NCBI GenBank assembly: GCA_000720375.1
Contig: JOAA01000003.1
Coordinates: 620,001-684,000, forward strand
DNA: 64,000 nucleotides
Reading direction: 5' to 3'
Origin: Rhodococcus rhodnii
GTDB taxonomy: Bacteria > Actinomycetota > Actinomycetes > Mycobacteriales > Pseudonocardiaceae
Below, piece after piece: positions 26,365 through 34,372 of the stretch (positions are counted from its first letter, which is position 1; each line of letters opens with the position of its first letter). A program made the translations under genes and the position numbers. The notes below the pieces were generated by a model that was not told the origin of the DNA, did not search any database, and worked only from the letters and a program-made list of their open reading frames with translations.

Positions 26365-26826
26365 AGTTCTCTCTCTTTTCATTCTCGTAATTGATCGCGT
26401 CACGCATGATTTCCATTTGCCCGTGATGCTGGACGACGTCGGTGTACACGTGAAAAAACGCGGCACCCTGATCGCTTTCGTCGTGCAGACCGGGCACGGG
26501 CACGCCGATCGACCGGCGGACGTACGCGTTCCCGACGTCCTTCGCGAGCAGTTCCACGGTCGCCCGTACCCGCGCGATCAGCGGCCCTACCTGGCCAGAC
26601 GCTTGGAACTCGGCTTCCGGTCGCGGTGCACCCGCCGCCCGGCGACCACATCGCCAGCCCAGTACTCGATCGCGCCGAGGCAGTGATTCAGCACCGCGTA
26701 TGGCGAATTCGCGCCAGGGAAGGGCGGTTTTCGATTCGCCAGGTCGTCGCCGAGTTCCTCGACGATACCGGCCATCCCGTACAGCGCACGAGCCATGAAG
26801 AACAAGTACTGACCTCGCGTGATCAT
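26357..26826 (-). pseudogene. DinB/DUF664-like (mycothiol-dependent enzyme fold) gene, frameshifted
   Basis: ATG 26826 has a GGGGAGG ribosome site and reads MITRGQYLFFMARALYGMAG ... ELGDDLANRKPPFPG ... YWAGDVVAGRRVHRDR. After about codon 70 the frame runs to a premature stop at 26587. Restoring one G in the CGG-AAG run at ~26616-26620 returns the expected continuation EAEFQASGQVGPLIARVRAT, then DVGNAYVRRSIGVPVPG and HHGQMEIMRDAI up to the stop at 26357. This is therefore a one-base deletion in an otherwise well-preserved gene: a recent mutation or a sequencing error. It heads the OsmC/hydrolase operon. Confidence 0.8.
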
Positions 26827-26844
26827 CGGACCTCCCCTCAATCC

Positions 26845-26865
26845 GTCACCAGTTAGAACGGTGAC
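26845..26865. promoter_or_regulatory. Operator 1: GTCACC-N9-GGTGAC
   Basis: An inverted repeat with a 9-base spacer in the 79-bp divergent region, about 8 bp upstream of the DinB-like ribosome site. An identical-format copy lies exactly 40 bp away. Confidence 0.65.
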
Positions 26866-26884
26866 GACTATTGCAGGACCATTC

Positions 26885-26905
26885 GTCACCTGTCAAGCTG
26901 GTGAC
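26885..26905. promoter_or_regulatory. Operator 2: GTCACC-N9-GGTGAC
   Basis: The second copy, with the same arms and spacer length, ends directly at the start codon of the CGNR regulator gene. Binding here would block that gene's expression. Confidence 0.65.
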
Positions 26906-27478
26906 ATGGAACATGCCTTCCCGTGCGGCAACGTGGCACTCGACTTCGTCGGGTCGCTGAAGGCCAGGCGCAACGCGGCGCCGATCGAGAAGCTCGGCGC
27001 GCCGTCGAGCCTCGACTCGTGGTTCCGCGAGTCCGGCGTCACGCACAACGACCCGGGCAGCACGCCGGCGGACCTGCAGGCCGCGGTGACCCTGCGCGAG
27101 GCCATCTATTCGCTGGTCGCAGCCCGTCTCTGGAAGACGGACTACGACGACAGCGCACTGGCGATCGTGAACCGCGCGGCGAGCAACCCGCCCGCCGTCC
27201 CGACGCTCACACGAGAAGGCCTTGTCGTCCAGGCCACAGCCGAACAGGCACTGTCCACTGTGGCGCGAGTGGCCATCGACATCCTCAGCGGTTCGGACGC
27301 GGACCTGCTGAAGGAATGCGGCAGGCCGGAGTGCACGCAGGTCTACATCGACCGGTCACGCGGTTCACGCCGCGAGTGGTGCGCGATGGAGACCTGCGGA
27401 AACAAGATGAAGGCGGCCGCGTACCGCGCCCGCAAGCGGGGCAACCCGCCGCTCGCCCCGGCCCGCGGCCCCGCGTAA
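26906..27478 (+). CDS. ABATE/CGNR zinc-finger regulator-like protein
   Basis: 190 residues. The N-terminal ABATE-like region starts FPCGNVALDFVGSLKARR. The C-terminal CGNR zinc finger reads ECGRPECTQVYIDRSRGSRR then CAMETCGNKMKAAAYRARKR. The finger supplies four Cys and a basic DNA-contacting tail. Such proteins are regarded as putative stress-linked transcription regulators. It is divergent from the DinB/OsmC/hydrolase operon, and two GTCACC-N9-GGTGAC palindromes lie between them. ATG 26906 is chosen because upstream in-frame codons lie inside the operators. Confidence 0.88.
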   Translation: MEHAFPCGNVALDFVGSLKARRNAAPIEKLGAPSSLDSWFRESGVTHNDPGSTPADLQAAVTLREAIYSLVAARLWKTDYDDSALAIVNRAASNPPAVPTLTREGLVVQATAEQALSTVARVAIDILSGSDADLLKECGRPECTQVYIDRSRGSRREWCAMETCGNKMKAAAYRARKRGNPPLAPARGPA

Positions 27479-27506
27479 CCACCGGTCGTTGAGCGACCCC
27501 TTGACG

Positions 27507-27525
27507 TCAACCCATGCCGGGTTGA
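27507..27525. promoter_or_regulatory. Palindrome TCAACCC-N5-GGGTTGA upstream of the tannase-like gene
   Basis: A perfect 7-bp inverted repeat immediately after a TTGACG hexamer (27501-27506), 36 bp before the start codon. Likely an operator overlapping the promoter. No linked regulator is obvious. Confidence 0.5.
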
Positions 27526-27561
27526 TTTGCATTAGCGAACGTTTGCGAGAAAGGGAACACG

Positions 27562-28929
27562 ATGTTCGTCAAGATCGCCGCGGCGATCATCCCGTTGGCC
27601 GTGGCCGTTCCGGCGCCCGCCGCTGGGATGACCGCTGGGGCAACTACCCAGACCTGCGCTCCGATTGGCGTATCCGCGCCATCCGGAGCGAAGGTCGAGT
27701 CCGTCACGGCCGTTGCCCAATCGTCCTTTTGCGACATCACGGTCACGCTGAACCACAAGGGCGCCAACGATCACGTCCGCGTCAAAGTCCTGCTACCCAC
27801 CGGGTGGAACGGCCGGTTCCAGGCCATCGGCGGCGCCGGTTACTCGGCGGGTGACTTCGGCGCCGGTCTGACCGCCGCGGCGGCCGGCGGGTACGCCGCC
27901 GCGTCCACCGACGCCGGCGTGCCGTTGGATTTCCTCGACACCTCATGGGGCCTGTTGCCTGATGGCCGGGTGAACCACCAGTTACTGGAGAACTTCGCGT
28001 CCCGGTCGCTGCACGACCTGGCAGTCGTCGGCAAACAGGTGACGCAGAAGTTCTACGGCCGGATGGCGTCCTATTCGTACTGGAACGGCTGTTCGACCGG
28101 TGGCCGCCAGGGATACATGGAGGCACAACGGTTCCCGGACGACTTCGACGGCATCCTGGCCACGGCGCCCGCGGTCAGCTGGGACCGGTTCGCCGTCGCG
28201 ACCATCTGGCCCCAGGTCGTGATGAACGAGGAGAACAACTTCCCGAGCCCCTGCGAGTTCAAGGCGTTCCAGGACGCCGTACTGCGGGGAATCACCGACC
28301 CCAAGCAGCTGATCGGCAAGAAGATCCTCTGCGAGGGCAAGGAAATCACCATCTCGGCCGCGGACGCGGACGTGGTGAAGAAGATCTGGGACGGCCCGCA
28401 GCCGCTGTGGGCGGGACTGCCCAGGGGCGCTTCGTTCGACGGGCTCGCGGCGACCGCGCAGGACGCGCAGGGCAACTGGTTCGCGCCGGGCTTCCCGATC
28501 GCGGCGAACTGGATCAAGACGTTCGTCAAGCAGGACCCGGGCTTCGACACCAGCAAGCTGACGTACCGGGACTTCTATGCGGTGTTCTTCGCCTCGCAGC
28601 TGAAGTACAACCACATCATCGGAACGGACTCGGCTGACCTGTCGGCGTTCCGCAGGTCCGGCGGGAAGCTGCTGACCTGGCACGGACTGGCCGACCAGCT
28701 GATCCCGCCGCACGGGACGGTGAACTACCGCAAGCAGGTGGACCGGGTGATGGGCGGTCACCAGCGCGTTGACGAGTTCTACCGGGTGTTCCTGGCTCCC
28801 GGTGTCGCGCACTGCCAAGGCGGCCCGGTGCCCGTCGATGCCTTCGGGGCGTTGGTGAACTGGGTGGAACATGGGAAGGCGCCGGAGACGTTGCCGGCCT
28901 CCGACGGATCCCAGATTCCGCGTTATTGA
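27562..28929 (+). CDS. Secreted tannase/feruloyl-esterase-family protein
   Basis: 455 residues. A signal peptide (MFVKIAAAIIPLAVAVPAPAAG) precedes a tannase-fold alpha/beta hydrolase. Nucleophile Ser178 is in GCSTGGRQG, the acid in TWHGLADQLIPP, and the His in VAHCQGGPVP. CS and HC are the Cys positions that bridge Ser and His elements in this family. It probably hydrolyses ester bonds of plant phenolics outside the cell. The start is preceded by GAAAGGGAACACG. A strong bidirectional hairpin follows the stop. Confidence 0.9.
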   Translation: MFVKIAAAIIPLAVAVPAPAAGMTAGATTQTCAPIGVSAPSGAKVESVTAVAQSSFCDITVTLNHKGANDHVRVKVLLPTGWNGRFQAIGGAGYSAGDFGAGLTAAAAGGYAAASTDAGVPLDFLDTSWGLLPDGRVNHQLLENFASRSLHDLAVVGKQVTQKFYGRMASYSYWNGCSTGGRQGYMEAQRFPDDFDGILATAPAVSWDRFAVATIWPQVVMNEENNFPSPCEFKAFQDAVLRGITDPKQLIGKKILCEGKEITISAADADVVKKIWDGPQPLWAGLPRGASFDGLAATAQDAQGNWFAPGFPIAANWIKTFVKQDPGFDTSKLTYRDFYAVFFASQLKYNHIIGTDSADLSAFRRSGGKLLTWHGLADQLIPPHGTVNYRKQVDRVMGGHQRVDEFYRVFLAPGVAHCQGGPVPVDAFGALVNWVEHGKAPETLPASDGSQIPRY

Positions 28930-28934
28930 GTTAT

Positions 28935-28963
28935 AGCGGGGCTCGTACCAGGCGAGCCCCGCT
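28935..28963. terminator. Bidirectional hairpin between convergent genes
   Basis: 11-bp stem AGCGGGGCTCG / CGAGCCCCGCT, 7-base loop, followed by CTTT on the plus strand. It sits between the tannase-like and hydrolase stops. Confidence 0.8.
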
Positions 28964-28966
28964 CTT

Positions 28967-29674
28967 TCACCTGGCGGCCTTGAGAATCAGATCGGCCACC
29001 TCGAGCGGGCGCGAAACCGTCACCGCATGCGAGGCGCCCTCCAACTCGACGGTCTCCTGCGCATTCGCCCTCTGCGCCATGAACCGCTGCGCCTCCAAGG
29101 GAATGTTCTTGTCAGCGGTCGGAATCAGGAACCACGACGGCGCGTCGTGCCACGCAGGCTCACCCGATCCCTGTGCCAACGCCGCATCCCGAATCGGCCG
29201 TTGCGTGACCGCCATCAACGCAGCCTCACCGGCCGGGACGTCGGCAGCGAACTGCTGACGGTAGAGCTCCTGCTTGATCGACAGGTCAGTCGTGCCGTCG
29301 TCCAGCGGGGTCGCGTTGAGCGCGTCCCCAAGGGTGCTGCCCGGGTACCTGTTCGACAGCTCCAACGCGGATTCGCCCGTCTCCGGCGCGAACGCCGCGA
29401 TGTACACCAACGCCTTCACCTGCGTGTTGCCCTTCGCGGCACCAGAGATCAGCATGCCGCCGTAGGAGTGTCCGGCGAGGACAATGGGCCCTTCGATGCC
29501 CGCGAGCACCTCGCGGAGATAAGCGACGTCGCCTTCCAAGCTACGCAGCGGGTTCGCCACCGCGACAACCTGATAGCCCCGATCCTGCAGCTTGACGACA
29601 ACACCGTTCCAACTGGCCGACTCAGCGAAAGCACCGTGTACCAACACAATCGTCGGCTGCTGCTTGTTGCTCAT
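28967..29674 (-). CDS. Cytosolic alpha/beta hydrolase (paralogue of the next gene)
   Basis: 235 residues. IVLVHGAFAESASWNGV at the N-terminus, nucleophile GHSYGGM, catalytic His in ASHAVTVSRP. No signal peptide; starts MSNKQQPT after a CTGGAGGGATTGAG ribosome site. Nearly every block matches the upstream gene 29703-30518 (for example KALVYIAAFAPETGESALEL and FLIPTADKNIPL), so the two arose by tandem duplication. They are probably co-transcribed, with a 28-bp gap. The substrate is unknown. Confidence 0.88.
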   Translation of the reverse strand: MSNKQQPTIVLVHGAFAESASWNGVVVKLQDRGYQVVAVANPLRSLEGDVAYLREVLAGIEGPIVLAGHSYGGMLISGAAKGNTQVKALVYIAAFAPETGESALELSNRYPGSTLGDALNATPLDDGTTDLSIKQELYRQQFAADVPAGEAALMAVTQRPIRDAALAQGSGEPAWHDAPSWFLIPTADKNIPLEAQRFMAQRANAQETVELEGASHAVTVSRPLEVADLILKAAR

Positions 29675-29702
29675 CTCAATCCCTCCAGGTAGTTTTTTGT
29701 TT

Positions 29703-30518
29703 TCAGCGGACGGACTTCGCCGCATCGATGATCAGATCGGCCGTCTCAAGTGGACGCGAAACCGCCACCGAGTGCGAAGCTCCCCGGATCTCCACGATGT
29801 CGCGTGCGTTGGCGCGCTCGGCCATGAACTGCTGTGCCGCCAACGGGATGTTCTTGTCCGCGGTCGGGATCAGGAACCACGACGGGATGTTGTGCCATGC
29901 CGCCTCGGTCGCCTTCTGCGTCAACGCCACGTCACGCACCGGCCGCTGCGTCGCCGCCGCCAACGCGGCCTCGTCCCGTGACACGTCCGCGGCGAACTGC
30001 GCCCGGAACTTGTCCGGCTTGATCGACAGGTCATTGCTGCCGTCACCCAACGGGTTGGAGTTCAGTGTCGGCCCCAGCGTGCTGCCCGGGAACTTGTTGG
30101 ACAGCTCAAGCGCGGACTCACCCTTCTCCGGCGCGAACGCCGCGATGTACGCCAACGCCTTCACCTGCGTGTTGCCTTGTGCGGCGCCAGAGATCACCAT
30201 GCCGCCGTAGGAGTGGCCCACCAGGACGATCGGACCGTGGATTCCGGCCAGCACCTGGCGCAGGTAGTTGATGTCACCTGCCAAGCTGCGCAACGGGTTC
30301 GCCGCCGCGACAACGGGATAACCCTTCCTCTGCAGCTTGGCGATCACGCCGTTCCAGCTTGCCGACTCGGCGAACGCGCCGTGCACCAACACAATCGTCG
30401 GCTTCGGCTTGGCGCCGGTGTCCGCCATCGGCGCGGCGGAAGCCGCGAGCGGCAGGATCACCGCGGAAGCGAACACGGCGGCAGCGGCCAGAACCCCGAA
30501 CCTCTTGAGCTTGCCCAT
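29703..30518 (-). CDS. Secreted alpha/beta hydrolase (paralogue of the downstream gene)
   Basis: 271 residues. Signal peptide MGKLKRFGVLAAAAVFASAVI... cut near ASA, then the same hydrolase as the downstream gene (IVLVHGAFAESASWNGV, GHSYGGM, ASHSVAVSRP). It carries an extra exported leader, so one paralogue acts outside and the other inside the cell. ATG 30518 follows GTGGAGGGATCGG. Two TCGTGCACGA palindromes lie just upstream. Confidence 0.88.
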   Translation of the reverse strand: MGKLKRFGVLAAAAVFASAVILPLAASAAPMADTGAKPKPTIVLVHGAFAESASWNGVIAKLQRKGYPVVAAANPLRSLAGDINYLRQVLAGIHGPIVLVGHSYGGMVISGAAQGNTQVKALAYIAAFAPEKGESALELSNKFPGSTLGPTLNSNPLGDGSNDLSIKPDKFRAQFAADVSRDEAALAAATQRPVRDVALTQKATEAAWHNIPSWFLIPTADKNIPLAAQQFMAERANARDIVEIRGASHSVAVSRPLETADLIIDAAKSVR

Positions 30519-30552
30519 CCCGATCCCTCCACTTAAGTAGTGCCCAACTAGA

Positions 30553-30606
30553 TCGTGCACGACTGAAGTTAGCAGCGAGTTGGAGGCGTGAAAAGATCGT
30601 GCACGA
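30553..30606. promoter_or_regulatory. Paired palindromes TCGTGCACGA
   Basis: TCGTGCACGA occurs at 30553-30562 and, extended to ATCGTGCACGAT, at 30596-30607, 44 bp apart and directly upstream of the tandem hydrolase operon. Likely operator sites. The MarR gene at 30906-31343 on the same strand is a possible, unproven, binder. Confidence 0.5.
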
Positions 30607-30849
30607 TGTAATTCAGCTCACTGCGGCCATGACCTGCGGTTTCCCCGGCGAGAGACCACTCGGCGGACTAGTGTTGAACACACAGGGTGACTATTTCCGG
30701 CCACAGGATCACGCAGAGCGAAACTGCCGGACCCGCGATTACGTGAAAATCGAGGCTCTCGTGGTGGAGGGGTTTGTCGCGAGTGACGCAAGCAGGGCCG
30801 TCCCAGGCGTAGCCGGGGGCTTAAGCGCCGAGGCTGAACGGCAAAGCGC

Positions 30850-30905
30850 ATCTCGTGGTGCCGGAAAGTGCGTTTCAGGGTGCTGGAGTGGTGGACACGC
30901 GCGGG
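30850..30905 (-). repeat. Dispersed repeat, copy 2 (in the 30608-30905 gene-free stretch)
   Basis: On the minus strand this reads GCGTGTCCACCACTCCAGCA ... CGAGATGCGCTTT, the same two modules as at 19226-19296. The rest of the gene-free stretch from 30608 shows no coding signal that I trust. Confidence 0.45.
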
Positions 30906-31343
30906 TCAGCTCAAGGCACCGGAGCGGACCCGGTGGAGCATCTTGCGCAACACCGCGATCTCCTCGTCGTCCATTCCCAGGGCCGCGCCGAGCTCGCCGG
31001 TCATCTCGTGCGACAGCCAGCGCAATTTCTTGCCCTCGTCAGTCAGCTGGACGAGCACCGAGCGTTCATCGGACGGGTTGGTCACGCGGACCAGCAGGCC
31101 CGCCTTCTCCATCCGCTTCACCAGTGGCGACATCGTGTTCGACTCGAGGTCGAGTCGTTGGGCGAGTGCACCCATCGGCTGTTCGTCCTGTTCCCAGAGC
31201 AGGGTCAGCACCAGGAACTGGGGGTACGTCAGGCCTGTGCGCTCGAGAAACGGCCGGTAGAAGGCCGTCACCGCACGGGATGTCGCGTACAGGTCAAAGC
31301 AGAGCAGGTCCCCCACTGTCGCCGGCGCATTCGACTCGCTCAC
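30906..31343 (-). CDS. MarR-family transcriptional regulator
   Basis: 145 residues. The winged helix has MGALAQRLDLESNTMSPLVKRMEKAG as recognition segment (positions ~50-75) and a wing with NPSDERSVLVQLT. The length and FLVLTLLWEQ resemble OhrR-type MarR proteins. The conserved N-terminal Cys could be the one in GDLLCFDLY, so peroxide sensing is possible. GTG 31343 (TGTGGA upstream) is preferred over ATG 31376, whose first residues look non-coding. It is divergent from the ABC-F gene. Confidence 0.88.
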   Translation of the reverse strand: MSESNAPATVGDLLCFDLYATSRAVTAFYRPFLERTGLTYPQFLVLTLLWEQDEQPMGALAQRLDLESNTMSPLVKRMEKAGLLVRVTNPSDERSVLVQLTDEGKKLRWLSHEMTGELGAALGMDDEEIAVLRKMLHRVRSGALS

Positions 31344-31411
31344 TCCACACAGGTTACTCGCGGCTGTTACATTCAATGATCAGTAGACGCGAGCGAGGAG
31401 TCACATCTCCC

Positions 31412-31444
31412 ATGTTGGTGGTCGAGGACGACATCTCCGGGTGA
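31412..31444 (+). CDS. Possible 10-residue leader peptide upstream of the ABC-F gene
   Basis: ATG 31412 to TGA 31444 encodes MLVVEDDISG, preceded by GAGGAG 11 bases upstream. It lies in the 177-bp leader of the ABC-F gene and is followed by a GGTG...CACC imperfect hairpin. Ribosome-protective ABC-F genes are often controlled by such leaders through attenuation. Here this is inference only. Confidence 0.25.
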   Translation: MLVVEDDISG

Positions 31445-31520
31445 ACCCGGCTGGTCGAGCGGTGCGCCTGTGGCGACACCGCCCCAAGTCATGTCCTGAC
31501 CACACTCGCGAACGAGAGCC

Positions 31521-33116
31521 ATGTCCAAGATCATTTGCTCTGCGCTGTCCTTTTCCTGGTCGGACGGCACACCTGTCTTCACCGACCTCAGCTTCACCGT
31601 CGGCACCGGCCGCACCGGCCTGGTCGCGCCCAACGGCGCCGGTAAGAGCACTCTGCTGAGGCTGATCGCCGGCGAGTACGAGCCGCTCGGCGGGTCCGTT
31701 TCGGTCGACGGCGTCCTCGGCTACCTGCCGCAGACCTTGCCGCTGGCCGGTGAGCCGACTGTGGCGCAGGTGCTGGAGATCGCACCGGTCATCCACGCGC
31801 TGCGGGCCATCGAGTCGGGCGACGCCAGCGAAGAGCACTTCACCGTCATCGGCAACGACTGGGACATCGAGGAACGCGCCCGCGCCGAGCTCGACCGGCT
31901 TGGGCTGGGCGGCGTCGATCTCGATCGGACGATCGGGACGTTGTCCGGCGGCCAGATCATGTCCCTTGGCCTGGCCGCGCAGCTGCTCAAGCAGCCGGAC
32001 GTGCTGCTGCTCGACGAACCGACGAACAACCTGGACCGCGACGCCCGGCGCCGGTTGTACGACGTGCTCGGCGACTGGAAGGGGTGCCTGCTGCTGGTCA
32101 GCCACGACCGCACGTTGCTCGACCGGATGGACCGGATCGCCGAGCTCGACCACGGCGAGATCCGGTTCTACGGCGGCAATTTCGCCGAGTACGAGGCTGC
32201 CAAGCAATCGGCACGCGAGGTCGCGGAGAAGAACCTGCGCAGCGCCGAGCAGGAGCTCAAACGAGAGAAGCGGGAGCTTCAGCAAGCCCGGGAACGGGCC
32301 GCACGGCGGGCGAGCACTGGCGCGCGGACGAACGCCGACATCCCGAGGATCATCAAGGGCGGTCTGCAAAGGCGCGCTCAGGAATCCGCGGGCAAGGCGA
32401 ACACCATGCACTCGCAACGGCTGGACGTCGCCAAGGCCAAAGTGGACGAAGCCGACCGCGCCCTGCGTGAGGACCAGACCATCGCGTTGTCCTTGCCTGA
32501 CACGACAGTTCCGGCGGGGCGCACTGTGTTCCACGGTCAGCGCATGCAGGTCCGTTCGCTGTTCGCGGGCGACGGGATCGACCTGTCGATCCGCGGTCCG
32601 GAACGGATCGCCTTGACCGGCGCCAACGGTGTCGGCAAGTCGACACTGCTCCAGCTGATCGCAGGCCTCCAACCACCGGACAGCGGGTTGATGACGCGTG
32701 CCGACGGGCGGGTCGCCTACCTCTCCCAGAAGCTGGACCTACTCGATCTGGACAGGTCCACAATGGAGAACTTGGAATCCGCGGCCCCGCATCTGCCGCT
32801 GTCGGACAAGATGAACCTGTTGGCGCGCTTCCTGTTCCGTGGTGACCGGGCCAAACTGCCGGTCAGCGTGCTGTCCGGCGGAGAACGCCTGCGGGCGACG
32901 CTGTTGTGCGTGCTCTGCGCCGAGCCCGCGCCGCAGTTGCTGTTGCTGGACGAACCGACCAACAACCTGGACCTGACCAGCGTGGAGCAGCTGACCAGCG
33001 CGTTGAACGCCTACCAGGGCGCCTTCGTGATCGTCAGCCACGACGACCGGTTCCTCGCGGATGTCGGCGTGAACCGCCGGCTGGAACTGGCCAACGGCAC
33101 GCTCACCGAGATCTGA
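31521..33116 (+). CDS. ABC-F family ATPase (ribosome-associated)
   Basis: 531 residues, two ABC domains and no membrane segments. Walker A motifs APNGAGKST and GANGVGKST, signatures LSGGQ and LSGGE, Walker B LLLDEPTNNLD twice, and a linker of charged helices (~235-300, KREKRELQQARERAARR). ABC-F proteins bind the ribosome E site. Actinobacterial members of this length include antibiotic-protection and housekeeping types, which sequence alone does not separate. MarR genes on both sides favour an inducible resistance role. ATG 31521 has GAGAG upstream. Confidence 0.92.
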   Translation: MSKIICSALSFSWSDGTPVFTDLSFTVGTGRTGLVAPNGAGKSTLLRLIAGEYEPLGGSVSVDGVLGYLPQTLPLAGEPTVAQVLEIAPVIHALRAIESGDASEEHFTVIGNDWDIEERARAELDRLGLGGVDLDRTIGTLSGGQIMSLGLAAQLLKQPDVLLLDEPTNNLDRDARRRLYDVLGDWKGCLLLVSHDRTLLDRMDRIAELDHGEIRFYGGNFAEYEAAKQSAREVAEKNLRSAEQELKREKRELQQARERAARRASTGARTNADIPRIIKGGLQRRAQESAGKANTMHSQRLDVAKAKVDEADRALREDQTIALSLPDTTVPAGRTVFHGQRMQVRSLFAGDGIDLSIRGPERIALTGANGVGKSTLLQLIAGLQPPDSGLMTRADGRVAYLSQKLDLLDLDRSTMENLESAAPHLPLSDKMNLLARFLFRGDRAKLPVSVLSGGERLRATLLCVLCAEPAPQLLLLDEPTNNLDLTSVEQLTSALNAYQGAFVIVSHDDRFLADVGVNRRLELANGTLTEI

Positions 33117-33161
33117 CCGTCACCCGCTGATAGCCAAGGAGGTGATTCGTAGACTGGCGGC

Positions 33162-33632
33162 ATGCCCGGCACCCCGGAACCTCGCTGGCTGACGGCTGAA
33201 GAACTCGCCGCATGGCGGTCTTTCTCGCTGATGACGTCCATGCTGACGACCGCTTTGGACAGTCAGCTGCAGCGGGATTCCCAGCTGAGTTACGTCGAGT
33301 ACTACACCCTCGCCGGTCTGTCCGAGTCGCCGGAGTGGACCATGCGGATCAGCGAGCTGGCTGTGTTCGTCAACGCCGAGCTGTCCCGGATGTCGCACTT
33401 GATCAAGCGGTTGGAAGGGCGCGGGTTCGTGCGCAGGGAGGCCGATCCGACCGATGGCCGGTACACCAACGCCATCCTCACCAAGGAGGGGCACGAGCAC
33501 CTCGTCCGCGCTGCTCCCGGACATGTCACGGCCGTACGGCGGCTGGTGATCGACGCCCTCGACCCGGCCGCGCTGCGGGCGCTGCGGTCTACTTCGGACA
33601 CCATCATCGGCCGGATGATGAACGACCAGTAG
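33162..33632 (+). CDS. MarR-family transcriptional regulator
   Basis: 156 residues. Winged helix MRISELAVFVNAELSRMSHLIKRLEGRGFV and wing EADPTDGRYTNAILT. It follows the ABC-F gene by 45 bp on the same strand. A consensus AAGGAGGTG lies ~17 bases before the ATG, a wide spacing, so the start is slightly uncertain. It ends in a hairpin terminator. Confidence 0.9.
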   Translation: MPGTPEPRWLTAEELAAWRSFSLMTSMLTTALDSQLQRDSQLSYVEYYTLAGLSESPEWTMRISELAVFVNAELSRMSHLIKRLEGRGFVRREADPTDGRYTNAILTKEGHEHLVRAAPGHVTAVRRLVIDALDPAALRALRSTSDTIIGRMMNDQ

Positions 33633-33667
33633 GTCCGGCCCCGCGTGGGGGAAGACGAGGCCGGACC
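33632..33667. terminator. Hairpin between MarR and VOC genes
   Basis: GGTCCGGCC (33632-33640) pairs with GGCCGGACC (33659-33667). It lies between convergent stops. Confidence 0.6.
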
Positions 33668-33677
33668 CATGCGGTGA

Positions 33678-34067
33678 TCAGGCCCCCGTGACGATCTTCC
33701 ACAGATAGCCGTCGGGATCACTGAACCAGGCGTCGTATCCACCCCATTCAGCGGCGACGGCAGCCTTGATCACGGTCGCTCCGGCGGCCTCCGCGCTGCG
33801 CAGGGCCTCGTCCACCTCTTCACGGGTGTCGGCGAGGTAGTGGAACGAAACGCCGCGGAACCCGGATCCCTCCGAGGAGACGCCGGCGTCCTGCGCGTGC
33901 GCCTCCCACTCGTAGAGCGCCAGCTTCGATGAGCCGTCGCCGAGGCTGCACCGCACGAAGCCAGGGAAGTCCTGCTCGACCGTGGCTCCCATGCCCTCGA
34001 CGTAGAACTTCTTGGCGCGGTCCACATCCTTCACGCCGAGCATGATGACGCTTGCCTGCAACGACAC
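33678..34067 (-). CDS. VOC-family (glyoxalase/bleomycin-resistance-like) protein
   Basis: 129 residues, one VOC module of two beta-alpha-beta-beta-beta units: VIMLGVKDVDRAKKFYVEGM and WFSDPDGYLWKIV. The DPDGYLW motif is typical. GTG 34067 with GGAGAAG upstream is the best start. Function may be ligand binding or metal-dependent catalysis. Confidence 0.85.
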   Translation of the reverse strand: MSLQASVIMLGVKDVDRAKKFYVEGMGATVEQDFPGFVRCSLGDGSSKLALYEWEAHAQDAGVSSEGSGFRGVSFHYLADTREEVDEALRSAEAAGATVIKAAVAAEWGGYDAWFSDPDGYLWKIVTGA

Positions 34068-34372
34068 TGTCTTCTCCCGTACTGCCGGTGTATGCGTGGC
34101 TCTGTCAGGTCCACGCACGATCACGGTATTGGCGTCGGTTCATCCCGTGCTTCTCGATTCCTGATCAGTCCTGGCGCCGGGGCGTTTCTTTCCCACTCTT
34201 GCGCCAACCGATCCGGTCGAGATAAAACCGACGGTCCGGGCATGGCGCTGAACCGATCCAAGCGGTAGAAATATCCGATCCCTCCATCCGTCGCCCGGCT
34301 GTGGCGGAGCGAGCGAGAGAGCGCTCTCTCACGCGTGTTCCGCCGAGCGGGGCCTGGAGAACAGGCAGGTCG
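34068..34372 (+). promoter_or_regulatory. Intergenic region with 16-bp palindrome
   Basis: This 305-bp divergent region holds a perfect palindrome GAGAGAGCGCTCTCTC at 34315-34330, 43 bp before the start of the beta-helix protein, plus a CAGGT ribosome site. The palindrome is a good operator candidate. I see no gene here; the open frames lack coding character. Confidence 0.45.

Noticed and set aside
30599..31444. Long plus-strand frame ending in MLVVEDDISG, resembling the start of a response regulator
   Set aside because: Only ten residues resemble such a protein and the rest is antisense to the MarR gene; kept solely as a low-confidence leader peptide.
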